DNA from: Bipolaris cookei | Lineage: Eukaryota; Ascomycota; Dothideomycetes; Pleosporales; Pleosporaceae | DNA length: 64,000 nucleotides | Direction of reading: 5' to 3' | NCBI GenBank assembly: GCA_002286855.1 | Contig: NRSV01000007.1 | Location: 1-64,000 of the forward strand | In this document: piece after piece, positions 10,958 through 23,075 of the stretch | Numbering within the stretch: position 1 is the stretch's first letter | Layout: every line of letters begins with the position of its first letter | The notes under the pieces: model-generated | Seen by the model: only the letters and a program-made list of their open reading frames with translations | Told to the model about the DNA's origin: nothing | Database searches by the model: none | Made by a program: the position numbers and the translations under genes

Positions 10958-13019
10958 ATTCCTGCGGGTGGAAGACGAAGTAGTAAGACGAAAGCGAGCA
11001 AATACAAAAACAACAGATTGCCAACAGAGTTCAAAATGCCGCTTCAACGCTTCACAGTAATTAGATCTCGAAACCAAAAACACGTCAAGTACAGGCACAA
11101 CGAGCGATTTCCCTACCCCAAACGGACCGAATGGAAAGAAGACGAAGAAGAAAGTAAAAGACGGTGTTGCTACTTCTGCTCGTTATCGTCGTCAATCCTT
11201 ATTTCTCACCGAAAAAGAAAGAACAAAAACGTCAAAAACAAAAATTCCAACCAACTACCCAGGAAGGGAAGAAAGAAAGAGAGATAGAAAAGCCAGAAAG
11301 GAAAAAGAGGAACATGGACAAGGTTCCAACGCAGACAGATAAACTGACACAAGACGCGATCCAAGAAAAAAATATCCCCACTAAAGCACCAAACACGCAT
11401 GGAACACAGAACACAGAACACCGAGAACCATCAAATTTACCCCTGAACCAAAAAAAACTCCCCCAATAACGGGCACTTGATATGAAAACCCCACAACCAA
11501 AACAATCCTACCTAACCCCCTGTACTTTTCCTTATCAGTTCATTATCTCAACCTCCCTCCTTTCATCTTACCCACTAAATCTCAATCCCCAACCCCGGTA
11601 CTTACATACTCCCCCCGAAGTACAAGTTACCCGCGACCTTCCACCGCCGGGGGGAGGGCTCCACAAGCACAACAGCTACGTACTGCATAGCAAAGGAGTA
11701 AAAACAAAAAATAAAAGTGGGGCGGAGGGGGCGGGTAGCAGCCTATTCTCCCCGCGGATGATGCCAATGGCGTGTGCGCTGTGGCCAAGTTGTGTGCGCT
11801 GCGTTCTCGCGGTACGTTGGCGGTGTAGCGTTGGCTCCCTCTTTCTCTCTCGAGAATCGACCAAATTGTTAGTATATATGTATGGTTAGAAACTGGAGAT
11901 TTGCAACCGCGTCTGGATTACATAAACTGCTGCACCGCGTATTGCATAGTAAAAAAGTAGTGTACCAGATGTACATCTAATACGATAGACGTAGCTTGAG
12001 GAGAACGGGCGGAAAGACGGTCCAGATACGACGAGGGGAGGATCTGGTATAGTAAAGTTAGGCGGGAGCGGGCGGTTTGTTTAGGGGTCCAAGGTCCAAG
12101 GTCAAGGGGGGAAGAGAGACTAGGGGGCGGCGTCATGGGCCCCCTTTTTTCTATTCCTTCCTTTTGGTTTTTTTGTCCGGCTTCACCACCTTGCCTGGCC
12201 TTGCTTAATCCCTGAACCGAGAATTGCGTGACAAGCGGGGATCAGAAGGGCGTTGGAGTGGAGAAGGCTAGAATAGAAGGGGAGAGGGGGCTTGTTTACG
12301 TTGCGTATGTTGATGCACATGCGTAGACACGGTGTACACGAGTGCCCCTCATTTGTTGCATCATTCTTTGGGTGGTGACATGACGTGGGACAACAGCGGC
12401 GGTCAGCCTCACTTTCTAGCAGGGGGGTTTTCCCACACAGTGGGAATGGGGCAAGTTTGCCAGTCTCGCGCTGCAACAAAGCTTTTTTTTTTTTGCGTTA
12501 ATAGTTTAATGATATAAAACAACCAGCTCCCTCCAATTACACCTCCCCGGTATCAAATCTAGCTTTGCGTACTAGTTAATAGGTATTGAGGCAGAGAATC
12601 CAGGATAGCACATCTCAAGGAAACAAACATCTGCTATGATTTCATGATATTCTCTCTTGAACGAAGAAACAATTGGTATCCCAAAATCTAAGCACATCTA
12701 ACAAGATACATCCACCTACAAACTGGCTCAAAAAGACTTCAGTCGAATACTGAGACTTGGGGTAGCCCGTCTCCACTCAAATTATACCAGGATGCAAAGA
12801 TCCTGGTTGTCGAAAAGTTGTCGCAATGCGCGCAGTTGGTCAACTGCATGTCTGACGCACAAGACTGGTGTAGTCTGGCGCTTCTCTAGTTCGGCGTGCA
12901 GTGCCCTGACCACTCATTTGGCGGGGGGTTCTGCTATGCCCACCCTCCTCCTCCCTACCATATATACTCCTCTGATAGTTAATTCAGCCATCAAGAATAT
13001 CTTCTTCAAATCGATTGCA
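10958..13019. other. Intergenic 2 kb, no gene seen
   Basis: This lies between the P4H-like start and the 3' end of the cyclin gene. It is A-rich near 11,150-11,470 and contains a T run at 12,483-12,494. Only short open frames without recognisable domains occur. It should include the P4H promoter and the cyclin 3' UTR. Confidence 0.55.
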
Positions 13020-14479
13020 CTATTGATGTTTGGCACTTTGCTCTTTCTCGTGTTGCTCGGCCACTTCACGTGCATAAAACTCCACAAGCATAGTTCCATA
13101 GGCCTCCATCTCCTCCAAGGGAACAGCAAGGCGGAAGTCGTTCAAGAGTAGAAACTGTAGCTCCAGGTGATTCAATTCAACCAACGGCAGACCACCAACC
13201 TTCACCATGTTAGCAAAAAATCCAATCATATGCGTTTACAAGTACATACCTTTGCATATCTTGAGTTTGTGTAGAATACGTCAGAGAAGAACTTGCTTGC
13301 ACATGTCACGCCAGCAATGACAAGACGATGAATGTTGAAACTGTCAACCACGAAAAAATGGGAGAGATTTAACGCAGTATCTGCGTGCAAATCTTGCTGG
13401 GGGGGAGATGGTGGCTGAGGACCTTCAGCTGGAGTACCGGCTATCTTGCCAAGAGATCCTGAAGGGGGAGGCGTTGCGGCTTGAGCCGAAGCAGATTCAG
13501 ATTGTACGCCATCTGTACTGGTTGGAGTTGCTGATAGGGCAGATCTCGAACGTTCCACAGACTGTTGGTTAGCTTTGCGAAGACCAGACATTGGGCCGGC
13601 ATTTACCCTCTCGGTCATTCTGTCAAAGTAGACAAGTAAACTTAGAAAGACTTCGTAGGTGGTGGGGCAGTATTTGTGGATTCTGCTAAGGTAGCTGAGG
13701 ATGGAGATACTGGGCACGTTCTTTCCATGGAAGGCAAGAACGCTGGTGGTTTGTTGGCTAAGCCCTGATGTGCCTTCTGGAGGTGGGATTTGACGATGCA
13801 GGTGGTTGTGTTGGCGGTCGTTTGTTGTTGTGATTTTAGTTAACAAGCCCGCCACCATTTCGATAATGTCGGAGACGGGCATCTCACTAATCTCATACTG
13901 AGGGCCGACATCTGCCGGGTCTCGTCGGTGCCGCCGCGCCAGCGACCGTGACTGGGAGAAGGGACTGGAGTCATCTAGAGCGAAGCTTTGAATATGGGAG
14001 AGGCTCTTGACCTTGATGCGGTTGGGTGATGGTGCAGGCGAGCGCAGAGACTGGGCTGGTGAGGGCTGAACGGGAGCTGGACCTGTCGAAGGTATGGTTC
14101 TTGTGTTTGTGAAGGCGCCCGAGGCGGGGTTTGAGCCAGAGGGCCTGGGCTGCTGTGAGTGCGGACGGAAGCAGGGGCTGGCTGGGGCCTGGGCTGCTGA
14201 CGGTGCGGAGCCTGTGCTGGCACTTAGGTGAGAGCTGTTGTGCTGCTGCGATCGCTGGCTTGGTGTCGAGCTCGACTGCGGGGCTCCCGAATCGGCCATG
14301 GGAACATCAGCAGACGGAGCACCTACACGCGGCGCATTTGCGCTGGGTGAAGGCGAGGGCCGTACGGGCGTGTGCTGGGTGGTAGACGATTCCGGTGTCT
14401 GCTGATGCGAGCTGGCGCCGCCAAACATGTTGGTGTGAAAGTGGTTCCCACCGAAATCGCTCACCAGAAGCGATCCCAT
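13020..14479 (-). CDS. PHO80-like cyclin with long disordered N-terminus
   Basis: Exons are 13250-14479 and 13020-13199, split by a 50-bp intron (GTATGT donor, GCTAAC branch, GAAG acceptor) between NSRYAK and VGGLPLVELNHLE. The predicted protein has 469 residues. The first ~200 are Ser/Pro/Gln-rich and probably disordered. The second half carries the Pho80/Pcl cyclin signature: VPSISILSYLSRIHKYC, then TTYEVFLSLLVYFDRM, and after a Ser/Pro insert HFFVVDSFNIHRLVIAGV and CASKFFSDVFYTNSRYAK. Cyclins of this family bind a Pho85-type CDK and control phosphate or nutrient responses. Several paralogues exist in fungi, so equating it with the phosphate regulator (PHO80/preg) is not certain. The C-terminus ends shortly after the last cyclin helix. 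Confidence 0.9.
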
Positions 14480-15368
14480 GCCGCGTTCGCAAGGCGATCC
14501 AAGTTACCACTCTTTAAGGGGGCGGGGAGATGCGAGGGGATGCGACACAGCGACTGTGCTTGTGATGGGAGAACGGGTGGGCCCCGGGAGGCAGAGGGTG
14601 CTGGCAAGGCGGTGTCGGTGGTGTAATGTTGTTGAGCCTTATTGCAAAGAGCCCGAACTTGGACGCAGCTTCAGGGGGCGCGAATAGGGCATGCGAGCCT
14701 GCTCTGACTGCCGTACTCGAGGGGAATTGGATGCCACGCGCCGTGTTGGGGGCAGAGGCAGAAGAGGATGGAGCGCAGGATACAGACCTGGCGTGTTGGG
14801 CGACGAAGTGTTGTTCGAGAAAGGCGTGGGGAACGAACGGGACGTCACAGACCAACGACTGGCTCGCAGGAGGGAGACCCTGGCTGCAATTCACTACCTT
14901 CCGAAGCCCATGTGACGACACTGTGCATCTCCATACACACAGACACCACGAGCCCTATCGCGCACACTGGGGCTACGGGAAAACACCTCACCAGCAACAA
15001 CCCGCCTAGTCTGCTCTGCGACTTCGCAGCCATGCCCCGCGTGTGCTCGGCGTGGATCCTTGGGCACACGTCCACACGTCTTCCTCTGAGTAGTCGGAGC
15101 AAATAGGAGCGCTACAATCCATGGGCCAATCCTGCAACTTCATTGGCCTGCTTGCTGCGCCTCGCTCCCACGTCTATCCACCAAGAGTCTCGTGTCTGCT
15201 TGTCTAACCAAACATTACTACATACTTCACGTCTGCTGGTCTCGTAGTCACTTCACTTTTGCTATCCGTGTCCTTTTTGTTTCATGTAGCTCATTCCGAC
15301 ATCGTCGTCGGGTCGTGTCATATCATACATGCAAGTCTATGCATCGGCCAGCATTCACACACCCGACT
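14480..15368. other. Intergenic upstream of the cyclin gene and 3' of PRE3
   Basis: About 890 bp. Overlapping open frames on both strands are compositional and show no domain. It should hold the cyclin promoter/5' UTR and the PRE3 3' UTR. Confidence 0.55.
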
Positions 15369-16260
15369 CTACTGCCTGCCTGGGCCCTCGTAGTTCTGGT
15401 CGGGGAGGTACAAATGCCTCTGTGCGCCCTTGCCCGTGAGCACAACCATGCGGATGACACCTCCCGAGCTGCCGTCCCACTTGATTGCCTCTGCAAGTGC
15501 GCCCTTGACGAACTTGATACCTTCCTCCTCACTCATGTTCTCCCTCCAGTTTGCGTCGCAGTAACCGTAGATGTATGTTGATCCTGAACCGCCAATCGCG
15601 TATGACTGCTTGTGAAGGGAGCCTCCGAGGGGGATCGAGTATACTTGACCGCCGTGGCGGTGGTCCCATCCGGCAATGATCAGTCCGGCACTGCGACACA
15701 GTCAGTGCCTGTTCTTCGTGAGCGTTTATCGCACTTACGAGAGTTGGTCTTTGTTGGAGTAGCAAAGTTCTTGGAACAGCGCTGCTGCCGTCTGTGTAGT
15801 CGGGGGCTCGTCGTTGGTGGTGCCGTACATGCCCAGGTGGTACTGGACAATGTCGGCCACCGCTTGTGTGTCGGCTGCCGAGCCGGATCTGCAGCACCAG
15901 ATGGTGTCGTGAACTTGTGTGAGTTTGTCCGTGACTCGGTTGGCGATGTATGCTCCAGTCGTCGTCCTGCTGTCGGCGGCTAATATGACACCATCTTTAA
16001 AGTTGATGGCCATGCTGCATGATGTGAGAGACGGCGCGATTGATAGTGGAGAGCGACATACATGGATGTTCCAAGGCTGCACGCATAGTTAGCAATCTGG
16101 AAGCACAGCCAAGGGAGGCAATGACCTACTTAACCTCGCCCTTCTTGAGGTGGTTCATGTCGACATGAATGCCGTCTGCGCAAGAGTGAGCTTCCATTGT
16201 AGCTTGAGCATATGCGGCGGGGTCCATACCTTCTGACAGCGCGCCGGTGGTCATCATCAT
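15369..16260 (-). CDS. PRE3: 20S proteasome catalytic subunit beta-1
   Basis: This subunit gives the caspase-like (post-glutamyl) activity of the 20S core. Five exons are inferred: 16230-16260, 16130-16175, 16062-16076, 15739-16014 and 15369-15690. Introns are 54, 53, 47 and 48 bp, all GT-AG. The joined frame gives 229 residues, close to yeast Pre3 (215). After a short propeptide (..HLKKGEVNLG) comes the N-terminal nucleophile Thr29 in LGTSIMA, followed by FKDGVIL, ADSRTTTGAYIANRVTDKL, IWCCRSGSAADTQ and SSGGVIRMVVL, all hallmarks of beta-1. The third exon is only 15 bp and encodes the Gly-Thr cleavage site itself. ATG 16260 is the first of three consecutive Met codons; the others are equally possible starts. 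It is divergent from the BEM46-like gene. Confidence 0.95.
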
Positions 16261-16673
16261 CGCAATTCGGGATGGCAGAGACTTCCGAGTGTCAGCGGAT
16301 AAGAACTGGGCGTATACAGAGCGTGTAGAAGGGTAAGTGGCGGGCAAGGCGTATGGTTGCTGTCGGAGCAGCTCGCTGTGTACCAGGCAGCCCGAGCTAC
16401 GCAGCTCCATGTCTTGGCACTGCGCAAATGGCTGAAACCTTCAGCCGCACTATGCGACACTCCAACTCACTCCTGTACTTGCGCGTTGGGACGCCCTGTA
16501 CACTCGCATGTCCAGCATTCCGGATGGTTGAGTCTCCTATTTCTCCTCCTTTCTCTTCCTCGCCCACGCCTTCATCTCCGCCCCCGTCAAAACCCCTGTT
16601 CTCAAGAAGCCGCTCGGCGCCTGCCATTGCATCCTTAACACGCCCCACAGATCCTGGAGGCCGCCCCAGCAGC
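16261..16673. promoter_or_regulatory. Divergent promoter region of PRE3 and the BEM46-like gene
   Basis: About 410 bp separate the two start codons if the BEM46-like start at 16674 is right. In-frame upstream ATGs at 16353 and 16524 exist, and the stretch from 16524 would add a Ser/Pro-rich extension, so part of this region could be coding. I could not identify a proteasome-box element with confidence. Confidence 0.45.
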
Positions 16674-17735
16674 ATGGCTTCCGCGCTCGATTCATTTATG
16701 GGCTACCTGCGCGTTCCGCTCATTGCATCATCTGGAATCGCTGCCCTGCTGAGCGGCCTCCTCTACTTCAAGCAAAAGTACGCAATGGCTGCAATCGATT
16801 TTGTCCGCATGACTAACAACAATAGTGAGATCATATATCCGCGAAACTTTCCCCCAGATGCTCGCACAAACGTACCTCGACCCTCGCAATTTGGCATCAC
16901 TGACTCTGAAGAGTTATTTATTCCTACACCGGATGGCGAGTCACTAAGCGCCTTTCTCATTCGAGCCAACAGGCAACATGCGCGCAACGTTACCATCCTC
17001 ATGTTCCACGGCAACGCAGGCAATATAGGCTACCGCCTTCCTATCGCAAAGATACTGGAGAACGAGCTACGATGCAATGTGCTGATGTTACAATATCGCG
17101 GTTATGGCCTATCATCTGGTAACCCCAATGAAAAGGGGCTCATGATTGATGCACAGACTGGACTCGACTACATTCGCCAACGACACGAACTTCGCGACAC
17201 CAAAATCGTAATCTACGGCCAGAGTATTGGCGGCGCTGTTGCTGTAGGGTTAGCTGCTAGAAACCAAAGAGAAGGCGACATTGCAGCCATCATCCTGGAA
17301 AATACCTTTACTTCCATGAGAAAACTTATACCAACGTGAGGGATACTACCGATTGGGTGACGTCACTGACCAGAAGCAGCGCTTTTCCTCCTGCTCGTTT
17401 CCTGGCACCCTTATGCCACCAAATATGGCCCACAGAAGATACGATTTCCAAGATTACAAAGATACCCATCCTCTTTCTTAGCGGTCTCAAGGACGAAATC
17501 ATTCCGTAAGCAGTCACTGGATCCTTAACAAATCTTGAATTTCAGTTTATCCCATACGGAATCTCTGTAACTAACTCTTTTTGACAGACCCTCACACATG
17601 ACGCGATTGTTCGACGTTTGTAAAGCCCCCAAAATATGGAGGGAACTGCCAAATGGTAGCCACAACGATACTGTTGCGGAGCCTCATTACTTCCAATACA
17701 TCGAGGAGTTTCTGAATAAGTTCGTGGCACGGTGA
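16674..17735 (+). CDS. BEM46/ABHD13-like alpha/beta hydrolase, membrane-anchored
   Basis: Exons are 16674-17335, 17380-17505 and 17588-17735 (introns 44 and 82 bp). The product has 311 residues. An N-terminal hydrophobic segment (SFMGYLRVPLIASSGIAALL) suggests a membrane anchor. The hydrolase fold follows: FHGNAGNIGYRLP (oxyanion region), LQYRGYGLSSGNP, and the nucleophile elbow GQSIGG. The acid residue is in LKDEIIP and the histidine in NGSHND. These fit the Bem46 family, linked in fungi to polarity and auxin-related metabolism, though its substrate is not established. The start at 16674 is chosen because MASALDSFMG matches the expected family N-terminus. Upstream in-frame ATGs at 16524 and 16353 are alternatives. 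Confidence 0.88.
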
Positions 17736-20700
17736 ACTTGAATGCAGTCGGAATATTAAATTGCCGGATGGGATGGGCAGGTGCCGGGTGGGCTCCGCGC
17801 TCTCTTGTTTGGTAGGGTCCAACAATAGGGACGAGCGCTAGTCAAAGGGCCAACGGCAAATGTTCGGCGTGTCACTGCACCGCTGCCATTGGTTCACGTT
17901 CCTCCATGGAGAAATTTCACATTGCGCCTGGTAAGTACGTGTTTCTTCGTTCGCATGCGCATGAATGCTTTTGGCAAGCTGTAAACGAAAGTCATGCATC
18001 ACCCAGGCTTCTCGGAATCCGAGACTGGACTGTCTGTCTCTTGGAGCTGAACATAGCGCCTCATACAATCGACGACGTGCCGATGCCGGCTGCGAGTTTG
18101 CAAACCGATTGGCAAGATAGTAGAATACACATAGCCGACTACGTCGCCTTAAAGTCAGCCCCAATATCCAGATCGCGATGGTATGCATAATGTCCTAATG
18201 ACGAACGAAGCTTAGCAACCGTGATTTGTATTTCTGGTGTCCTATCGGCTATTCTCAGCGGGTATCAAACATGTGCTAACAGTCAAGTACAACGGAGGAT
18301 GTGTACTTGGTTTCCCGTTCAGCGGCAAGACTCCAAGCGCGCCCGACCAAGTGCAAGAGTCAGGTAGGTGTGTGGGGATATTGAAAGATCGCCAGGGACC
18401 ATGTATGTATGTACATAATATGTATATACGTACATATGTACGTATACATGCATGTATTCTTAGTCCGCTTGCCGGAAGAACCCGCTTGGGCAGAATGAAG
18501 CAGAACATTGGAAGCAGAACCTCCACAGCCCCAGTTGCCTCACTATGGCCATGCTAGTCGGAGCAATGATTGCGAACGGATAGGTCGGGAAAAGCTACAT
18601 GAGCCTACCGGAACTCTCCATCTCCACAAGGTGAAAAGTTGCGACGAACCCTGCCTAGAGTACCGAGGACCCCGCAAGAATCTAGCCAAGTCCGTGAACA
18701 CGAAGAGGCTCTACGGTAGTGTCAGAGTGGGCATCGGCCACTGCAAGCTGATTTGACTCGAACTTTATCGCTGGACCCTTGATGCGAATGCAAATAACGC
18801 CACTTTAAATATCCGGGTGGAGTCCCAGCCGGGTGTCTTCCATGCCACAAGTTACATATTAGCGTAAAGGATAAGTATGGTTTCTAGGCTGTGAAAGTGT
18901 TCGCATGCCATTTCGAGCCCTAGTAAGTATGCATGCACGTCTGCACACATATGACGGGCTGCATGCGACAGCAGCGACATGGCGAAGCTGGCGTAGAGTG
19001 AGGAGCGGTGCGGCCAATTCGCCGTGACCTTGACCTTATCCCTCCAATACAGGATCTGCAGTAGTCTATTCTTACACCACCAGCGGCATACTCTACAAAT
19101 CCGTCAACACCCTTGCAGACGGGACAGGTGCTGCGTCGGCAGGCTGCTCGCCGGGTGACGATCATAACCGCGCAGGCACAAGTATGGTGGCTGTGCTGTG
19201 GCGCGTAGATCTCTGAACATGTCGAGATGCGGTCACGCCGACAGCGTGGCAAAGACGTCTGTAGGAGTCGAGTAGTCCGCATCTCCATTATTGGCAGCCC
19301 CATAACCCGTTCTCATGTTTGAGGAAACGGTTGCGGGCCACCCAGCCCAGCGGACCGCCGAGCGCTTACCAAGCTCAGTCGACCTTGTCAGATGTCGTTC
19401 TGCTGTCGCCTTCAAGCCAGCTTGCTGACATTTGGCCGCCCATGTTCGCGCCATCCAAGTCCCTGTGGCGCTAAACCTTCACGGGGCTCCAAGGTGTACA
19501 GTATACCCGCACGCTCCATCTTTCTTCCGCTCTGGTCTTGACGCCTTAGTGCAGCATTACCAAGAGAGTATCACCGCCGAGGCTGCTTGAGCTTTGCGTA
19601 TAGCTTGACAGCCCTGACGATGCTTTTGCCGGGTCCCTTGTCAGCGCCCTGGGCTGGCTCCATGCCTTGTCATTATCGTGGTGCCCTAACGCGTCCACGC
19701 GGCATCCACGCCTCCTCCCTGCTCTCTAGGCGACCGGACTTCTCTGGGCGGCTCAGTCCATGCAGCCTGCATCTGATCACCGTCCCGGTGGCCTTGTCAA
19801 TTGGCCAGTATAGCTGCGTGCATTTCGGACCCATTGCCCTGGGTGGTGTAGGATTACTTCACCATCTTGAACTAAAGCATGAATCTTATGACCCGGCAGC
19901 ACCGAAGGGGTTTGGAGCAAAGTGTTAGCGCGACTTGGGTGGTCAAATACTTTCTTCATCATTACAGACAGACACACACCGTTACAAGGGATACGCCAGC
20001 ATCCCTTGGTAGATCTCGGGCTTCCATTATACAAGCCGAATCTAACTTTTTTTTGTCTGCCGAAGCATGCTACAAGGGACCCGCTAAGCTTTGGTAAGAT
20101 AGTCCATGATCAGCGCCATCGGCCCATGGCAATCTAGAAACAGCATCACTCGCCACATGTGATGAAATACCACTTTCCTCAACGCTTACGTTCTACCTTC
20201 CATTGACTCAGGCATCCAATCGACTCTCTCTCATTTCGCTACGGTGATCGTTTCGCCTCCAGTGTGTCGGTTCAGACCATGCCGCTCCACTTCCCATCCT
20301 GACAGCCACAACTTGAACCCTCCAGAGCCAATCAGAAGGCTGACTGTTACTGCGGCCAGCGGCGACTGAAGCAGAAAACCTGCGAAAACCCTCGTGCGGC
20401 CTTCCCGTTCTCATTAGACCCGCCAGTGAGCTCCTCCTTGTGATCCTAGCTTCTAATATCTGCCGCATGTACGCTTGCCCTCATTGCGGTCCCTGCCGTT
20501 GCGCCGCCAAACCTCACGGAGCCTTACAAGATCGTTTCTGTCATCTGAGTGGTTGTGTAATTCTGACCATCTTCTTCGTTCCGCCTTAAGCGAGTTCTTT
20601 CTCTAGCCGGTACATCAACCGAAGTCGTTCATCTTCCCTCGAAACGGTTTCCCCTACTTTTGGACTTCTTTTTTTTACACGCGAGCACTTCACAGCCTCC

Positions 20701-20812
20701 TTTGTTTCGCTGTCACATCACCATTACCATTTCCCCCAGAAAGCGACTTGCTCTCGGTATCTGGCGTCCCCGGATTGCCACACCTCACCAAGGCCGGTTG
20801 ATATAGAACTAG
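17736..20812. other. Gene-free 3-kb stretch
   Basis: Open frames on both strands are short and lack recognisable domains. The 3' UTR of the BEM46-like gene lies at the left. The right end (from ~20,550) becomes C/T-rich and is probably promoter and 5' UTR of the YTH gene. It contains a 22-bp palindrome (listed separately). Confidence 0.55.
18425..18446. repeat. Perfect 22-bp palindrome in an AT-rich microsatellite
   Basis: The sequence is self-complementary around the central CATATG, and its inner 18 bp read TACGTACATATGTACGTA. It sits in a (GTAT/TACA)-type simple repeat at about 18,400-18,456. It could extrude a hairpin or be a chance product of the alternating repeat. Confidence 0.7.
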
Positions 20813-20934
20813 GTATGTCGTGCTCTACCTTTACGGGCTGGTGTGGCACCAGACATTTACGCATTCATTTTCCTAGAATTCCTTTCTTTTTAAGTGTAAC
20901 ATGGACTAACATGGCTCTCGTTTGGGTCCAACAG
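20813..20934 (+). other. Probable 5'-UTR intron of the YTH gene
   Basis: A strong GTATGT donor at 20,813, a GGACTAACATGG branch-like site near 20,903 and a CAACAG acceptor at 20,931-20,934 frame a 122-bp intron just before the chosen ATG. Without splicing, an ATG inside this intron would begin the frame with an unlikely peptide. Confidence 0.55.
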
Positions 20935-20967
20935 TGGGTGCCTCTTCCGATCGTTTACGAACAGCAC

Positions 20968-23075
20968 ATGGGTGATTTACCACCTGGCCCGCGGCCTCAA
21001 GCCATGGATAATCCTACGACTGCCTTTGCGCGTGATGGAAACCCTCCTTTTACAAAACCCGAAACAAGCTCTCCATTTTACTCTCAGCTCAGCGCTCTCC
21101 CCCAAGGACAGCATCGACAAGACTTCCGCTCAGCCGCGCATCCGACCGGATACTATCAACCCCAAGAACACAACACATCTTCGCTTAACATGGGCGCAAT
21201 GACTGGGACGTTGCCAGACTTGAGCGCTGGCGATGATTCCTCACTCAACACTCCAACAGTACCACGCTCACTTTCAGGCGCGTCGACATCGGGCCTGGCA
21301 TATCAGATTGGCCACAGCTTGCAAATGCCAGGCAACATGCCATCACACTCGCCATATGGACCCAATTTTCCTATAGGCATGCACCAACAATCCTTCATAC
21401 CCCAGCATGGCTCTCAGTACAGCGCTTACCCTCCTTTTACAACCAACCAGTCTCGTTCAGCCAGTGCGGCGCCGATGCAAGCGCCATACCAACACTACCA
21501 ACAAGCCTCGCACTACATGTATTACCCAGTGCCATATGCTCCTCAGGGGCATTTCAGTCCAGGATTCGCAGCACAAGCTTCCCAAGGTCAAGCAATGTAT
21601 GGCAGAAGAGCAAGTTTTTCAAATACTGGTATGCAGGGACAGACCGCAGATCATTCGCATATTGATGGCAACTTTCCAGGCCCTCGGATGTCTACAGCAA
21701 GCTTCCAAGGCGACCCAGCCACCTTTACGTCTCCCTATGGCACCCAGTTGACATCGCCCTCCGGTAGGTCTGCAGGGTTCTCCTATCAGTTTGTGTGGTA
21801 CCACATTCCCAAGAACACGAAGGCTAATTGCTCGTGTAGGAATACTTCGCTCGGGTCCTATAAGTTCGATTCCCCGTGGACCGCCGCGAAAACCCAAACA
21901 GTCTGGACACGCACTTTGGGTTGGAAACCTTCCTCCTGGAACTACGGTAGTTGCTCTGAAGGATCATTTCTCCCGCGATGCTACAAAAGACATTGAGAGC
22001 CTGTTCTTGATTTCCAAGAGCAACTGCGCCTTTGTCAACTATCGTACAGAGGAGTCTTGTACGGCTGCAATGCATCGATTTCACGATTCACGGTTTAATG
22101 GCGTACGACTAGTCTGTCGCCTTCGACGCAGTTCAGCCCCAGCTTCAGGTGTTCCTACTGCACCTTCAGCTATGATAGACCGGCAGAAGCCCACTTCTCG
22201 ACCCGAAACGCCAGCCCAGGACAGTACCCCTGACGATCTTGTAGGAGGTCCAGTCGAGCTCCCTGTTCAGAAAGGCATTGACCGCGAGAAACCCTCTGCC
22301 GATGTTGCAAACAAATACTTTATTGTCAAGAGCCTCACTCTACAAGACCTGGAGCTCAGCGTACGGAACGGGATTTGGGCTACCCAGTCTCACAACGAGG
22401 ATATCCTGAACAAAGCCTTTCAGGTAAGTTGTTCTTGGTTACAATTCACTACATGTAACTGACACAAGACAGTCTGCTCAAAATGTGTATCTCATTTTTT
22501 CTGCGAACAAGTCGGGTGAGTATTTTGGCTACGCCCGCATGGCATCACCAATCCTCGATGATGGTTCTCGCGTGATAGGCTCGGCACCCAAGCCCGAAGC
22601 CATCATCGATGCTTCAGATGTGCCTAAATCGATTCCTACTGCAGCAACTGAGTGGGCACCACCCGGAAGGATTATTGACGACTCTGCGCGTGGCACTATT
22701 TTTTGGGAGGCAGAGCTGTCTGATGCAGAGAAAGAAGAAAGAGAGGAAGAAAAAGAATCCAACAAGGCCGAAAAAGAGGAAGCACCTCATCAAGCAGTGG
22801 ATGGAGATGCCGCAGCCGTCGCGCAAGGCTGGGGCAAGCCGTTCAAGATCGAGTGGATTTCAACAAACCGCCTTCCTTTTTACCGCGCAAGGGGTCTCCG
22901 TAACCCATGGAATGCCAACCGCGAAGTCAAGATTGCAAGGGATGGCACTGAACTCGAGCCTAGTGTTGGAGAGCGCCTGGTGCAAATGTTCCACCGCCTA
23001 GGCCCTTCAACTGCAAGTGCACCCGTCATACCCGTTGGACCCACTGGCATTTTCCCTCAGATGCGACCAATCTAG
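20968..23075 (+). CDS. RRM and YTH domain RNA-binding protein (putative m6A reader)
   Basis: Exons are 20968-21763, 21840-22423 and 22473-23075 (introns 76 and 49 bp). The product has 660 residues. Residues 1-265 are Pro/Gln/Ser/Tyr-rich and disordered. An RRM follows (~289-360) with ALWVGNLPPG as RNP2 and NCAFVNY as RNP1. The C-terminal YTH domain begins KYFIVKSLTLQDLELSV, with GIWATQ (Trp445 of the aromatic cage), YLIFSANKSGEYFGYARM, then an acidic insert of ~75 residues, and resumes at GWGKPFKIEWISTNRLPF and LRNPWN. YTH domains bind N6-methyladenosine in RNA. Trp580 aligns with a second cage tryptophan. The RRM-YTH pairing is, as I recall, typical of filamentous fungal readers. Its target RNAs cannot be read from sequence. 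Confidence 0.92.
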
